A stretch of DNA of 45,226 bases from Clostridiales bacterium DTU074. Its GTDB lineage: Bacteria; Bacillota; Clostridia; Caldicoprobacterales; Caldicoprobacteraceae. Below the pieces are notes generated by a model. That model was not told the DNA's origin. It did not search any database and was given only the letters and a program-made list of their open reading frames with translations. The stretch spans positions 5,096 to 50,321 of the forward strand of contig LFSE01000097.1 of assembly GCA_001513075.1 (NCBI GenBank). Direction: 5' to 3'. The translations under genes were made by a program, and so were the position numbers. Positions 9,904-20,162 of the stretch are shown here, in pieces. The first letter of the stretch is position 1. The number at the start of each line of letters is the position of its first letter.

Positions 9904-10782
9904 ATGATATATAGCATGACCGGGTTTGGCAGGGGAAAAGTAGCGGAAGGCGGCAGGGAAATAACGGTAGAAATAAAGACATTAAACCACCGTTTCCTGG
10001 ATATATATGTTAAACTTCCACGAAGTTTGAATTTTCTTGAAGAGAGCATAAGGAACACGGTACAGCGATATCTGACGCGGGGCAGGGTGGAGGTGATTCT
10101 TGGTTGTTCGAACCAGTTCGGTATACCGACCGACGTCAGCATTAACCAACCCCTGTTGTATGCGTATCTATCGTGTTTTGATAAACTTGAGAAAGAACAT
10201 AATATAGCGAATGATGTTACCGTATCTTCTCTGATAAATATCCCAGATATATTTATGGTAAGCGAAAATGAAGAGGACCATGAAAGCCTCAAAGAGATTG
10301 TGACAGAGTTGACAGAGAAGGTGCTGGATGACGTAAAGAATATGCGCAGTGTGGAAGGAGAAAAGCTGATGGCCGATTTATTGCAGCGCATTGGGCTGAT
10401 AAAGGATATGCTGTCTGACATTGAAAAGCGCGCCCCTTACATAGTGGATGAGTATAGAGAAAAGCTGAGAAGCAGACTAAAAGATATTATTGAGGGCACG
10501 GGTCTGGATGAAAACCGGTTCAATATGGAAGTAGCATTTTTTGCCGAGCGCTGCAATATAACCGAGGAAATAGTGCGATTTCGCAGCCATATAGATCAGT
10601 TTATAAATACTCTGAAGGCAGGAGGACCTGCCGGTAGAAAGCTGGATTTCATTGTCCAGGAGATGAACAGGGAAGTTAATACCATTGGATCGAAAGCCAA
10701 TGATTTAATCGTTAACAGTTTGGTGGTAGAAATTAAAAGTGAACTTGAAAAAGTAAGAGAACAGGTTCAAAACATTGAGTAA
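9904..10782 (+). CDS. yicC: YicC/YloC family endoribonuclease
   Basis: A 292-residue member of the YicC/YloC family, full length. It opens with the hallmark MIYSMTGFGRGKV and continues with EIKTLNHRFLDIYVKLPR, typical of the N-terminal domain, and ends with the conserved DUF1732 segment (FRSHIDQF...GGPAGRKLDFIVQEMNREVNTIGSKAND). Members have been shown to be RNA-cleaving enzymes linked to small-RNA turnover in Escherichia coli. The gene heads the conserved yicC-remA-gmk-rpoZ-coaBC cluster, as in Bacillus and clostridia. A GGGGA ribosome site lies about 10 bases upstream of the ATG at 9904. Confidence 0.95.
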   Translation: MIYSMTGFGRGKVAEGGREITVEIKTLNHRFLDIYVKLPRSLNFLEESIRNTVQRYLTRGRVEVILGCSNQFGIPTDVSINQPLLYAYLSCFDKLEKEHNIANDVTVSSLINIPDIFMVSENEEDHESLKEIVTELTEKVLDDVKNMRSVEGEKLMADLLQRIGLIKDMLSDIEKRAPYIVDEYREKLRSRLKDIIEGTGLDENRFNMEVAFFAERCNITEEIVRFRSHIDQFINTLKAGGPAGRKLDFIVQEMNREVNTIGSKANDLIVNSLVVEIKSELEKVREQVQNIE

Positions 10783-10802
10783 AATGAAAGGGAGAGTGTA
10801 AT

Positions 10803-11084
10803 ATGAGCATACGATTGATCAACATTGGATTTGGTAATATTGTTTCGGCAAATCGATTGGTTGCCATCGTCAGTCCCGAATCAGCCCCTATTAAAAGGAT
10901 TATTCAGGAGGCCAGGGACAGGGGAATGCTGATAGATGCCACATATGGCAGAAGGACCAGAGCAGTAATAATCACTGACAGCGATCATGTAATACTATCG
11001 GCCGTCCAACCCGAAACGGTGGCCCATCGCCTTAATGTCAAGGATACTGCCCCTTCTTCATCCATGCAAACCGATGAAGAATAG
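10803..11084 (+). CDS. remA: Extracellular matrix regulator RemA
   Basis: The 93-residue protein matches RemA (DUF370, YlzA) throughout: [57 protein letters not shown]. RemA is a DNA-binding regulator that in Bacillus subtilis activates matrix operons including tapA-sipW-tasA. It lies between yicC and gmk in the usual position. This window also carries a SipW-like and DUF1102-like secretion module 14 kb downstream, so a regulatory connection is possible but not shown by sequence. The last residues overlap nothing; gmk starts 8 bases after the stop. Confidence 0.95.
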   Translation: MSIRLINIGFGNIVSANRLVAIVSPESAPIKRIIQEARDRGMLIDATYGRRTRAVIITDSDHVILSAVQPETVAHRLNVKDTAPSSSMQTDEE

Positions 11085-11091
11085 TGGAGAT

Positions 11092-11709
11092 ATGAACAAA
11101 AAAGGTTTGCTTATCGTTTTGTCAGGGCCTTCTGGTGCAGGAAAGGGTACGATTTGCAGTGCTTATTTGAAAAGAAATCCTGAGGCCGAGCTGTCAATAT
11201 CGGTGACCACACGAAAACCGAGGGTGGGAGAGAAGGAAGGGGTAAACTATTATTTTACCGACATTGAATCATTCGAAAAGATGATCAAAGAGAATAAATT
11301 CCTGGAGTATGCTAAGGTATACGGAAATTACTATGGGACTCCAAGGGAGTATGTTGAAGAGAAATTAGCGGCCGGATTTGATGTGTTGTTGGAAATAGAT
11401 ATTCAAGGGGCGCTTCAGGTAAAGGAAAAATTTCCTGAAGGTGTTTTTATATTTATTATTCCGCCTTCAATGGAAGAACTCAAAAGAAGGATTGTCAAAC
11501 GCGGGACAGAGAACGCAGAGGCAATTTTCACAAGATTTCAAAGCGCCTACCGGGAGCTAAACTATATTTGCCAGTATAATTATGTCGTGGTAAACGATAG
11601 GGTGGAAGAAGCCGTGCGCAAGATAGAGGCTATTGTTTTGGCTGAAAAATGCCGTGTTGTCAGAAATAAAGGACTGTATTTAGGGCTAGAGGGAGGGGTT
11701 AACGAGTGA
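11092..11709 (+). CDS. gmk: Guanylate kinase
   Basis: The enzyme converts GMP and ATP to GDP and ADP. With 205 residues from the ATG at 11092 it has normal length. The P-loop SGPSGAGKGT lies at residues 11-20, followed by the GMP-binding stretch SISVTTRKPRVGEKEGVNYYF and the lid/base region RIVKRGTENAEAIFTRFQSA. The open frame begins at 11035 inside remA, but the ATG at 11092 has GTGGAG just upstream and gives the standard N-terminus MNKKGLLIVLSGPSG. Its stop overlaps the rpoZ start. Confidence 0.97.
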   Translation: MNKKGLLIVLSGPSGAGKGTICSAYLKRNPEAELSISVTTRKPRVGEKEGVNYYFTDIESFEKMIKENKFLEYAKVYGNYYGTPREYVEEKLAAGFDVLLEIDIQGALQVKEKFPEGVFIFIIPPSMEELKRRIVKRGTENAEAIFTRFQSAYRELNYICQYNYVVVNDRVEEAVRKIEAIVLAEKCRVVRNKGLYLGLEGGVNE

Positions 11710-11912
11710 TTTATCCATCGTTGAATGCTTTACTAAAAAGAACCGACAACCGTTATACACTGGTTGTTCAGGTGGCAAAGCGGGCAAGGCAGCTGGTAGG
11801 AGGGGCACCTCGTTTAGTTGAAGTGGATTCCGATAAGCCGGTTACCATCGCTACCAACGAGGTAAATGCCGGCAAAATATTATATAAGCGGACAAAAGAA
11901 GGTATTAAGTAG
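11706..11912 (+). CDS. rpoZ: RNA polymerase omega subunit
   Basis: A 68-residue omega subunit recognised by position after gmk and by its sequence: YPSLNALLKRTDNRYTLVVQVAKRARQL, with the conserved RY.LV...AKRAR helix. Omega helps assemble and stabilise RNA polymerase. It starts at a GTG (11706-11708) that overlaps the gmk TGA, with GAGGGAGGGG upstream. It is slightly acidic toward the end and terminates two bases before coaBC. Confidence 0.93.
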   Translation: MIYPSLNALLKRTDNRYTLVVQVAKRARQLVGGAPRLVEVDSDKPVTIATNEVNAGKILYKRTKEGIK

Positions 11913-11913
11913 G

Positions 11914-13140
11914 ATGGAAGCGGTACTTAAGGAAAAAAAAGTTGTAATTGGAATAACCGGGGGAATAGCAGCATATAAAGCTGCAGAGCTTGTGAGCTCT
12001 CTCATGAAACACGGGGCCCGGGCAAAGGTAATAATGACCAAGAACGCCACGGAGTTTATCAGCCCCCTTACCCTTGAAACCCTTTCCGGGAATCCCGTTT
12101 ATTATGATATGTTTTCCCGCACCAGCCCATGGGAAATTGATCATATATCCCTTGCAAAATGGGCGGATGTTTTGGCAGTGGTGCCTGCAACGGCTAATAT
12201 AATAGGCAAGGTATGTCACGGTATTGCCGATGATCTTTTGACCACTACCATAATGGCCACGCAGGCGCAGGTAATATTTGCTCCCGCAATGAACACCAAT
12301 ATGTATAAAAATCCCATAGTTCAGGAGAACATAGAAGCCCTTAAGAAGAAGGGATATATTTTTGTTTCACCTGCTGAAGGAAGGTTGGCCTGCGGTGACG
12401 TCGGAGAAGGAAAATTGGCTGCAATAGAGGATATATTGAGAGCCATAACCGATTATTTTGTCCGAAAGCAGGATCTGAAAGGGATAAGGGTGCTGGTTAC
12501 GGCCGGCCCTACAAGGGAGTATTTGGATCCGGTGAGGTTTATCAGCAATCCTTCTTCGGGGAAGATGGGTTTTGCCATTGCTGCTGCTTGTGCCAGCAGA
12601 GGTGCCGAGGTGGAGCTGGTAACTGGTCCGGTTAGGCTGTCGCCTCCGGAAGGCGTAAACATGCACCCGGTTGAAACGGCTTTGGAAATGTATGAAAGGG
12701 TAATGAAGCTTTATCCGAGCTGTCATATTGTATTCAAATCGGCTGCGGTAAGCGATTACAGACCGCAGGCTTACCATGAGCAAAAGATAAAGAAGGACAG
12801 CGACCGGTTGGTGCTGACCCTGGTAAAGAATCCGGATATATTAAAGGAGCTGGGAAGGCGAAAGAAGGATCAAATCCTGGTCGGATTTGCCGCTGAAACC
12901 CATAATGTGCTGGAAAATGCAATGAAAAAGATACGGGAGAAAAATCTCGATTTTATACTTGCAAACGATGTAACCCAGTCCGGTGCTGGCTTCATGGGAG
13001 ATACCAACAAAGGCGATCTTATAACCCGTGTAGGTGAAATTATCGAAATTCCTCTGTTGGGAAAAAATGAGTTTGCCCATAGGATGATCGATGAAGTGCT
13101 CAAGAGGAGCCCACATTTGGCAATAAGGAAAAATTGCTAA
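11914..13140 (+). CDS. coaBC: Bifunctional phosphopantothenoylcysteine decarboxylase/phosphopantothenate-cysteine ligase
   Basis: A 408-residue CoaBC fusion, full length. The N-terminal CoaC flavoprotein domain has [17 protein letters not shown], the PATANIIGK loop, the substrate-binding APAMNTNMY motif and the flexible flap with its catalytic cysteine [11 protein letters not shown]. The C-terminal CoaB domain begins near residue 190 with [27 protein letters not shown] and includes [14 protein letters not shown] and FAAET. It carries out two steps of coenzyme A synthesis. I chose the ATG at 11914, directly after the rpoZ stop; the frame upstream lies within rpoZ. Confidence 0.97.
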   Translation: MEAVLKEKKVVIGITGGIAAYKAAELVSSLMKHGARAKVIMTKNATEFISPLTLETLSGNPVYYDMFSRTSPWEIDHISLAKWADVLAVVPATANIIGKVCHGIADDLLTTTIMATQAQVIFAPAMNTNMYKNPIVQENIEALKKKGYIFVSPAEGRLACGDVGEGKLAAIEDILRAITDYFVRKQDLKGIRVLVTAGPTREYLDPVRFISNPSSGKMGFAIAAACASRGAEVELVTGPVRLSPPEGVNMHPVETALEMYERVMKLYPSCHIVFKSAAVSDYRPQAYHEQKIKKDSDRLVLTLVKNPDILKELGRRKKDQILVGFAAETHNVLENAMKKIREKNLDFILANDVTQSGAGFMGDTNKGDLITRVGEIIEIPLLGKNEFAHRMIDEVLKRSPHLAIRKNC

Positions 13141-13232
13141 TTATATGGGGGATATTGGGTGTATACTCCCCATTTTGGATGAGGTTGGTATGCTGTCTGT
13201 TTTACGGTTACGCCTAAAAAGGGAGGATGTAA

Positions 13233-15491
13233 GTGGAGAACGGGGTTTATGCTGGTGTAATAATAGATCAGGTTCATCCTATGGTTGATAGAATATTTCA
13301 TTACAAGGTACCCGAAAGCATGGCTGAGCAAATAAAGATTGGGATGAGGGTACAGGTACCTTTTGGTGGGGCAAATAAGAAGCTGGAAGGCTATGTATTT
13401 CAGCTGGATTCCAGTGTGGATATACCGAGTGAGAAACTTAAATCCATAAGCAGGATATTGGATAGCTATCCAGCTATTCCTGAGAATATGTTCCCAATTA
13501 TTTTATGGCTGAAGGAGGAATACCACTGCCTGACCATTGAGGCAATCCGATGTGTTATACCGCCAGGACTTCGCACAAATATGCGAAAAAAAACCAGATG
13601 TGTAGTTTATTTAAATGAAGCGGACAATTTGGAGGAGCATATCGATACCATTGAGAAGAAGTCCCAATATATGGCCGATATTCTCAGGCTGTTGGCCCAG
13701 GGCGATGGCCTTTTTTTGGATCAGTTAAAGGCAGCCACCGGCGCACCTTTGTCAAGTTTTAAGGCTTTGGAAAAAAATGGCCTGATTCAGATTCACCACC
13801 AGGAGGTATATCGCAATCCCTGGCAATACGAGCCTGATATTGGCAAACAGCCCAAGATTCTTACAGAGGAACAGGAGGAAGCGATTTCCGAGATACACCG
13901 GGCTATCAGCAGAGGATATGGCAGAATTCTTCTTCAGGGAGTCACCGGAAGCGGAAAGACAGAAGTCTACATCCACGCAGCCCGGAAAGCGCTGGAATTG
14001 AATAAACAGGTCATAGTGCTGGTGCCGGAGATATCCCTGACACCCCAAACCGTTGAGAGATTTAAAAATCACTTCGGCCAGCGGGTGGCCATAATGCACA
14101 GCGGCTTGTCCACAGGCGAGCGTTTTGACGAATGGCACAGGATACAAAACCAGCAGGTTGACATTGTGGTTGGAGCCCGATCGGCAATCTTCGTTCCGCT
14201 TCAGCGCCTGGGACTGGTTATAATCGACGAAGCCCACGAGGACAGCTATAAATCCGATATGAAACCCAGGTACCATGCTGTGGACGTTGCCCGGAAGAGG
14301 TGTGAGCTTGAGGATGCCGTCCTGCTTCTGGGAAGTGCAACTCCATCCATTGCGCAGCATTATATGGCGCAAAACGGAGAATACAAGATGATATACATGA
14401 AAAACCGGATTGACAACAACCCCCTTCCTCCGGTGGAAATTGTAGATATGAGGGAGGAAATAGCCAGGGGTAACCGGAGTATATTGAGCGGTTCGCTGTA
14501 TCAGGCCTTGCTGGGTGTACTGAAGAAGGGGGAGCAGGCAATATTGCTCCTTAACAGAAGGGGCTATGCCCATTTTGTTTCCTGTCGTTCCTGCGGATTT
14601 GTGCTAAAATGCGGCAATTGCGATATATCTCTCACCTATCATGCATACGGTAAAATGCTTAAATGCCATTATTGTGGACAACAGTATTCGTATCCTTCTA
14701 TATGTCCCAAATGTAAGAGCAGGTATATCAGATACTTTGGTGTCGGCACCCAGAGGGTTGAGGAGGATTTAAAAAAGCTGTTGCCGGAAGCCCGGCTCGT
14801 TCGCATGGACACGGATACCACCGCCACCAAAGGAGCTCACCGGCAGATATTGGAAGATTTTAGGGAAGGGAAATATGATATACTGTTGGGAACTCAGATG
14901 ATTGCCAAGGGTTTGGATTTTCCCAGGGTGACGCTGGTAGGTGTGATTGTAGCCGATACGGCGTTAAATATTCCCGATTTCCGCAGCTGTGAAAAAACCT
15001 TCCAGCTTATAACCCAGGTGGCAGGTCGTGCCGGAAGAGGTGAGAGGGGCGGTAGGGTTATTATACAAACCTATCAACCGCGCCACTACGCGATACGATT
15101 TGCTTCTAAGCACGACTATTTCGGCTTTTATGAAGAAGAGATAAGAATACGAAGGCGGTTTTGTTATCCGCCTTTTTCCCATATAATAAGAATACTGATG
15201 TTAGATGAAGAGGAGGAGCAGCTGATAAAGCAGATCAAGGATATTGAGAATTGGTTGAGGCATCGTATTGAGCAGAATCAGATCCTTAAGCAGGGGCTAA
15301 TAGATATAGGTTCATATTCGGCGCCTTTGGAGAGGATCAATAAAAAATATCGCTGGCAAATCCTCATAAGGATAAAAACCGATATGCTGTTTAAACAGGC
15401 ATACCATCGTTTATTAGATGAATGTCTTGAAATGTTTATGGGCGTTAAGCAAACAATAATAGCGGATTTTTATCCCGTAAATCTGTTGTAG
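13233..15491 (+). CDS. priA: Primosomal replication restart helicase PriA
   Basis: PriA restarts stalled replication forks by loading the replicative helicase. This copy has 752 residues, somewhat shorter than the 805 of Bacillus subtilis. It has the N-terminal 3'-DNA-end-binding domain (residues 1-105), Walker [12 protein letters not shown], the DEAH box [11 protein letters not shown], and motifs such as [21 protein letters not shown] and [19 protein letters not shown]. Eight cysteines in pairs (CRSCG, CGNCD, CHYCG, CPKCK) form the two zinc sites. It starts at a GTG at 13233 with GGGAGG upstream, after a 92-base gap from coaBC that has no clear promoter. Confidence 0.97.
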   Translation: MENGVYAGVIIDQVHPMVDRIFHYKVPESMAEQIKIGMRVQVPFGGANKKLEGYVFQLDSSVDIPSEKLKSISRILDSYPAIPENMFPIILWLKEEYHCLTIEAIRCVIPPGLRTNMRKKTRCVVYLNEADNLEEHIDTIEKKSQYMADILRLLAQGDGLFLDQLKAATGAPLSSFKALEKNGLIQIHHQEVYRNPWQYEPDIGKQPKILTEEQEEAISEIHRAISRGYGRILLQGVTGSGKTEVYIHAARKALELNKQVIVLVPEISLTPQTVERFKNHFGQRVAIMHSGLSTGERFDEWHRIQNQQVDIVVGARSAIFVPLQRLGLVIIDEAHEDSYKSDMKPRYHAVDVARKRCELEDAVLLLGSATPSIAQHYMAQNGEYKMIYMKNRIDNNPLPPVEIVDMREEIARGNRSILSGSLYQALLGVLKKGEQAILLLNRRGYAHFVSCRSCGFVLKCGNCDISLTYHAYGKMLKCHYCGQQYSYPSICPKCKSRYIRYFGVGTQRVEEDLKKLLPEARLVRMDTDTTATKGAHRQILEDFREGKYDILLGTQMIAKGLDFPRVTLVGVIVADTALNIPDFRSCEKTFQLITQVAGRAGRGERGGRVIIQTYQPRHYAIRFASKHDYFGFYEEEIRIRRRFCYPPFSHIIRILMLDEEEEQLIKQIKDIENWLRHRIEQNQILKQGLIDIGSYSAPLERINKKYRWQILIRIKTDMLFKQAYHRLLDECLEMFMGVKQTIIADFYPVNLL

Positions 15492-15508
15492 AGAGGAATG
15501 GAGGGCAG

Positions 15509-15970
15509 ATGGCAATAAGAAGAATATTGAAATACGGTCAGGACGATATCTTGCACAAAAAGTCACGGCCGGTGGGAAAAATTGATAAAAGAATACTTCA
15601 ACTGCTGGATGACATGGTGGAAACCATGAGATCCGCCGAGGGGGTAGGTTTAGCTGCACCTCAGGTAGGCGTATTGAGACGGGTGGTGGTAATTGATGTG
15701 GGCGATGGCCTGATTGAACTGATAAATCCCGAAATCATAGAGAACGATGGGCAACAGCAAGGTCCGGAGGGGTGTTTGAGCATCCCGGGAGTTGTCGGAC
15801 AGGTTATACGCCCCGAGAGGGTAAAGGTTAAAGCCCTCAACAGGAAGGGTGAGGAATTCGAGGTTGATGGCACAGGTTTGCTGGCTCGCGCTCTGTGCCA
15901 TGAGATCGATCACCTGAATGGGGTGCTTTTTATTGAAAAGGCTATACCGGATACGCTGGAGGGGGAATAA
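15509..15970 (+). CDS. def: Peptide deformylase
   Basis: A 153-residue peptide deformylase, which removes the formyl group from the starting methionine. All three motifs are present: [10 protein letters not shown] (residues 45-54), EGCLS with the metal-binding cysteine C89, and HEIDHLNG (131-138) with the two metal-binding histidines and the catalytic glutamate. It sits 17 bases after priA with GGAGGG before the ATG. The stop overlaps the fmt start in TAATG, so deformylase and formyltransferase are coupled. Confidence 0.97.
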   Translation: MAIRRILKYGQDDILHKKSRPVGKIDKRILQLLDDMVETMRSAEGVGLAAPQVGVLRRVVVIDVGDGLIELINPEIIENDGQQQGPEGCLSIPGVVGQVIRPERVKVKALNRKGEEFEVDGTGLLARALCHEIDHLNGVLFIEKAIPDTLEGE

Positions 15971-16920
15971 TGCTGAGAGTGGTTTTTATGGGCACGCCTG
16001 AATTTGCCCTGCCGTCTTTGGAGGCAATATTTAATAGCGGGCATAGGATCATCGGTGTGGTTACCCAGCCTGATAGACCCAGAGGACGGGGCAGGAAGCT
16101 TGCTCCTCCTCCGGTTAAGGTGTGGGCTGTGGAAAGAGGTCTTACCGTACATCAACCGGAAAGGGTAAGAAATCCGGAATTTATCGCGATGTTAAGGGAG
16201 ATGGAGCCTGATATCATTGTTACCGCTGCCTTTGGGCAGATTCTTCCCAAAGAGATCCTTGATATTCCTCCATTGGGCTGTATTAATGTCCATGCGTCCC
16301 TTTTGCCCAAATACCGCGGTGCATCGCCAATTCAGCAGGCATTGATGGATGGGGAAACCAGTACCGGCATTACCATTATGTATATGGATGAGGGCATGGA
16401 CACGGGTGATATCATACTTCAAAAGAGAATCGACATTTATCCCGAAGAGAGAGCCGATCAGCTCCATGATCGGTTAGCCGTGTTAGGCGGACAGGCCCTG
16501 GAGGAGGCTTTGAGGCTTTTTGAGAAGGGAAGACCGGTCGGACAGCCTCAGGATCATGAAAAAGCAACATATTGCAAAAAGATAGATAAATCCATGGGAA
16601 GCATAAATTGGGCAGAAAGCAGCCTGAGAATCAAAAATCTGGTCAGGGGGCTTACACCCTGGCCTGGTACATTTACATTTTGCCAGGGACAGCGTATAAA
16701 AGTATGGAAGATAAAGGAATGGGAATACTCTAAATCAAAAGATCATATTCCCGGGCAGGTGGTGGCCGCTGATGAACACCAGGGTCTGGTAGTTGCCTGT
16801 GGTGATGGTTATGTCAGGCTGGCCGAGATACAGGCCGAAGGCAAGAGAGTTATGCAGGACGTTGAATTTATAAGAGGAAATCCCATTCCAGTGGGGACGG
16901 TCTTTGACAATGAGCCCTGA
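15970..16920 (+). CDS. fmt: Methionyl-tRNA formyltransferase
   Basis: A 316-residue formyltransferase that uses 10-formyl-tetrahydrofolate to formylate initiator Met-tRNA. The hallmarks are MGTPEFALPSLEAI at the N-terminus, VTQPDRPRGRGRKLAPPPVK, the catalytic region with INVHASLLPKYRGASPIQQALMDGE (Asn-His) and IMYMDEGMDTGDIILQ with the catalytic aspartate. The C-terminal tRNA-binding OB domain is complete. Its ATG overlaps the def stop by one base. Confidence 0.97.
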   Translation: MLRVVFMGTPEFALPSLEAIFNSGHRIIGVVTQPDRPRGRGRKLAPPPVKVWAVERGLTVHQPERVRNPEFIAMLREMEPDIIVTAAFGQILPKEILDIPPLGCINVHASLLPKYRGASPIQQALMDGETSTGITIMYMDEGMDTGDIILQKRIDIYPEERADQLHDRLAVLGGQALEEALRLFEKGRPVGQPQDHEKATYCKKIDKSMGSINWAESSLRIKNLVRGLTPWPGTFTFCQGQRIKVWKIKEWEYSKSKDHIPGQVVAADEHQGLVVACGDGYVRLAEIQAEGKRVMQDVEFIRGNPIPVGTVFDNEP

Positions 16921-16967
16921 AAAGGAGTGGCTTATTGTTATCCGAGTAAGGGATATGGTGAGATCTG

Positions 16968-18323
16968 ATGGAGCGGAAGGTTGATTTTGCGAGGGATACC
17001 GCCCTTAAAATATTGAAAGAAGTTAACCATGATGGCAAATATGCCAACATGAGTTTGAAGCAGCATTTGAGAAGAGCGAGGTTTAACGACAGGGACGCTG
17101 CTTTTATAACCCAATTGGTATATGGCACGCTGGAGAGACAGCTCACCATCGATTGGATTTTGGGTATGTTCTGCAAATCGAAGGTGACCAATCCATGGGT
17201 GGTTAATATACTGAGAATGGGCTGCTATCAGATAGTCCATATGGACAGGGTACCGGATTCGGCGGTGTGCAACGAATCGGTAAAACTTTGCAAGAAATAC
17301 GCTAATAAAACATTGGCGGGTTTTGTAAACGGTGTGCTGCGAAATATAGTCAGAAACAAGGAAAAGATTGAAGTTCCCTCAAAGGAGACGGATATTGCAG
17401 AATATCTTCGATTGACCTATAGTTACCCGGCTTGGCTGGTGAAAAAGTGGATAGAAGATTATGGTGGTGACACCGCCGAAAAAATGCTTATGCCAGCAGG
17501 AAACGACGATTATATTACTATCAGGGTGAACAGGTGCAGAACATCAAAGGATGAGCTGAAGCTGCTTTTGGCTGATATGGGAATAGAGGCTGAAGACGGC
17601 CTGTTTATGCAGGCTGAGGCATTGAGAATAGGCTCTGTCGGGGATATTGAGCGAAATCGGCTGTATAGGGAGGGCCTGTTTACCGTCCAGGGGGAAAGCT
17701 CAATGCTTGTAGTGCATCTGTTGGATCCCCAAATGGATGAATTTATTCTCGATGCCTGTAGTGCCCCCGGGGGAAAAGCAACCCATCTTGCTGAGCGTAT
17801 GGGGAACAGGGGTAAAATATTGGCGTGGGATGTTCATCCTCAAAGGGTTGATGCGTTGAAGCGTAATGTTCAGAGGATGGGCGCTGTCATAGTTGAACCC
17901 CAACTGCAGGATGCCAGTAGTTTTCAAGCCGATTTAAAGGAGCGTTTTGATCGGGTATTGATCGATGCCCCCTGTAGCGGTTGGGGTGTTATTCATAAAA
18001 AACCTGACATAAAAAATCGGATAACGATGGATGGTTTGCCGGCACTGTACGATGTCCAACGCAGGATTATCACCAACTGCAGTCGTTATGTGAAAACCGG
18101 TGGAGTTCTGGTGTACAGTACCTGTACCATGAATATTGATGAGAATCAAGGGGTGGTCGAGGCTTTCCTGAACGATAACCCTCTGTTTGAACCGGATGAT
18201 TTTTCCGATTTGTTACCGGAAAAACTCAATGATTCGATTGTAAAAGCTGGTATGATTCAGCTCATTCCGTCAAGGGATGGAGTTGATGGGTTTTTTATTG
18301 CAAGATTGAGAAGGACGGGATAG
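16968..18323 (+). CDS. rsmB: 16S rRNA (cytosine(967)-C(5))-methyltransferase RsmB
   Basis: A 451-residue RsmB with an N-terminal NusB-like RNA-binding domain (residues about 5-140, with TALKILKEV, FITQLVYGTLERQLTIDWIL, FVNGVLRNI) and a C-terminal SAM-dependent methyltransferase. The latter shows DACSAPGGKATHLAERM for SAM binding, the motif IV segment DAPCSGWGVIHKKPDIK and the catalytic cysteine motif YSTCTMNIDENQGVV. The Trp in CSGWG replaces the more usual Leu or Thr. It lies 47 bases after fmt and its stop overlaps the rlmN start region. Confidence 0.95.
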   Translation: MERKVDFARDTALKILKEVNHDGKYANMSLKQHLRRARFNDRDAAFITQLVYGTLERQLTIDWILGMFCKSKVTNPWVVNILRMGCYQIVHMDRVPDSAVCNESVKLCKKYANKTLAGFVNGVLRNIVRNKEKIEVPSKETDIAEYLRLTYSYPAWLVKKWIEDYGGDTAEKMLMPAGNDDYITIRVNRCRTSKDELKLLLADMGIEAEDGLFMQAEALRIGSVGDIERNRLYREGLFTVQGESSMLVVHLLDPQMDEFILDACSAPGGKATHLAERMGNRGKILAWDVHPQRVDALKRNVQRMGAVIVEPQLQDASSFQADLKERFDRVLIDAPCSGWGVIHKKPDIKNRITMDGLPALYDVQRRIITNCSRYVKTGGVLVYSTCTMNIDENQGVVEAFLNDNPLFEPDDFSDLLPEKLNDSIVKAGMIQLIPSRDGVDGFFIARLRRTG

Positions 18324-18325
18324 TG

Positions 18326-19396
18326 ATGGCTGAAAAAGCGGATATACTGGATTTTTCGTTGGAGGAGCTTGAACGGGCTGTGGAGGATTTAGGACAGCCC
18401 GCCTACCGGGCAAAGCAAATTGTTAAATGGCTACACAAAGGAGTAGGGCATTTTGATGAAATGACCGATCTCCCGCAGGCTTTTCGCCATACCTTACATG
18501 AACAATTTCGTATAGGTAAGCTTCAAATCCTTGAGAGTCTCCATTCAAAAAGCGGGTACGCAACAAAGCATTTGTTTTTACTGTCAGATCATAATATAAT
18601 AGAATGTGTTGTCATACGCTATAAGTATGGCAATACTTTGTGTTTGTCCACCCAGGTAGGATGCAGGATGGGCTGTCAATTCTGTGCTTCAACGATTGGC
18701 GGCTTGGTCCGCAACTTATCGGCGGGGGAAATGTTGAGCCACGTGATAGAAACAAACAGGTTGCTTGAAGAAAACGGCGAGCGTAGAATAGGCCATCTGG
18801 TGCTGATGGGCAGCGGGGAACCATTGGATAATTACAAAAATACAATTGAATTTATGAAGATGGTTCATTTACCTGCGGGAATAAACATGAGTTATAGAAA
18901 CATAACTCTATCGACATGCGGCCTTGTCCCCCGGATGTTTGAATTGGCTGATGAGGGCTTGCCGGTGACTCTGTCGGTTTCATTACACGCTCCCAATGAT
19001 AATGTGAGAAAGCTTATAATGCCGGTTGCATCCGCATATTCAGTTGTTGACATTATCAAGGCTAGTCGGTATTATTATGAAAAAACAGGAAGGCGCATAA
19101 CATTTGAGTATACACTGATTAAGGATTTAAATGATAGGGAAGAACATGCGGAAGAACTGGCTGAATTGATAAAGGGTTTTCCAAACCATGTGAATATTAT
19201 TCCGCTTAATGAAGTCGAAGGCCTGGATTTTCGAAGGAGTCCGGAAAGGTCAATACAAAGATTTATTCAGGTGCTGAAATCCCGAGGTGTGGAGGTTACA
19301 CGGCGCAGAGAGCTTGGCTTTGATATTGAAGGTGCCTGCGGGCAGCTGAGGCGAAGTTTCTATTCCGGCTCGGAAAGCCAGCATTATGAGAGGTGA
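18326..19396 (+). CDS. rlmN: Dual-specificity 23S rRNA/tRNA adenine C2-methyltransferase RlmN
   Basis: A radical SAM enzyme of 356 residues that methylates C2 of A2503 in 23S rRNA and A37 of some tRNAs. The iron-sulfur motif CRMGCQFCAST and the methyl-accepting C-terminal cysteine (IEGACGQLRR) are both present, along with LVLMGSGEPLDNY and LSVSLHAPNDNVR. A GTG at 18323 directly precedes the ATG at 18326; either could start translation, and AGAAGGACGGG upstream fits the ATG better. It overlaps the rsmB stop region. Confidence 0.97.
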   Translation: MAEKADILDFSLEELERAVEDLGQPAYRAKQIVKWLHKGVGHFDEMTDLPQAFRHTLHEQFRIGKLQILESLHSKSGYATKHLFLLSDHNIIECVVIRYKYGNTLCLSTQVGCRMGCQFCASTIGGLVRNLSAGEMLSHVIETNRLLEENGERRIGHLVLMGSGEPLDNYKNTIEFMKMVHLPAGINMSYRNITLSTCGLVPRMFELADEGLPVTLSVSLHAPNDNVRKLIMPVASAYSVVDIIKASRYYYEKTGRRITFEYTLIKDLNDREEHAEELAELIKGFPNHVNIIPLNEVEGLDFRRSPERSIQRFIQVLKSRGVEVTRRRELGFDIEGACGQLRRSFYSGSESQHYER

Positions 19397-19400
19397 GAGT

Positions 19401-20162
19401 ATGGAGTGGGTCTTTTCAGCTTACAGCCATCCCGGCAAGATAAGGAAATCAAATGAGGATTATTTCTATGTACCAACAGAAACTGCAGCTGTAAAGAACC
19501 TTGTGATGGTTGCCGATGGGATGGGCGGGCACAATGCGGGCGAAGTGGCAAGCCGTATGGTGGTTGAGTCCATTCTTGAATATTACGGCAGCAACAATGA
19601 AAACATTACATCTTTGGAACAGGCCAAGGATTTGCTTATGAGATCCATTCAGCATGCCAACGAACTGGTTTATCGCCAATCCAAGGCTTTTGTGGAATAC
19701 GAGGGAATGGGGACTACTCTGACTCTCGCTTATTTTTATGATAACAGGGCATGTATCGGGCATGTTGGAGACAGCTGTGCCTACTTGATACGCGATAGAG
19801 ACGTGAAAAAGATAACCCGGGATCATTCACTGGTGCAGGAACTGCTGGAAAACGGAAGCATTACTCAGGATGAGGTTAATAGTCATCCGCAGAAGAATGT
19901 TATTACACGGGCGCTGGGAACCGGTAATGTTGTGGATGTTGACTATTATGAGATAGTTCTGCAGGATAATGATATTTTATTATTGTGTACCGATGGTTTG
20001 GTCAATCATGTGGATTTATCCGATAATGTTGATCTGTTCTATTCCCTTGAGTCCCTGGATGAAATTACCCTGGCATTGGGCAAAAAGGCGCTTGACGATG
20101 GGGGAATCGATAATGTTACCGTAGTTTTGGCCAAATACTCCTGTACGGCAGGAAAGAGGTGA
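19401..20162 (+). CDS. prpC: PP2C-family serine/threonine phosphatase (Stp/PrpC)
   Basis: A 253-residue PPM-type phosphatase with all metal-binding motifs: RKSNEDYF, MVADGMGGHNAGEVAS, GTTLTLAYF, CIGHVGDSCAYLI, and the late LCTDGLVNHV and DDGGIDNVTVV. It reverses phosphorylation by the PASTA kinase encoded directly downstream. I prefer the ATG at 19401 over that at 19386 because AGAGGTGAG is well placed for it and it gives the usual N-terminus. It ends in a GTGA overlap with the kinase start, so the pair is co-translated. Confidence 0.95.
   Translation: MEWVFSAYSHPGKIRKSNEDYFYVPTETAAVKNLVMVADGMGGHNAGEVASRMVVESILEYYGSNNENITSLEQAKDLLMRSIQHANELVYRQSKAFVEYEGMGTTLTLAYFYDNRACIGHVGDSCAYLIRDRDVKKITRDHSLVQELLENGSITQDEVNSHPQKNVITRALGTGNVVDVDYYEIVLQDNDILLLCTDGLVNHVDLSDNVDLFYSLESLDEITLALGKKALDDGGIDNVTVVLAKYSCTAGKR

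Noticed and set aside
13752-14573. Open frame of 273 codons on the minus strand inside priA
   Set aside because: Antisense to conserved helicase motifs with no start site; a shadow of codon usage.
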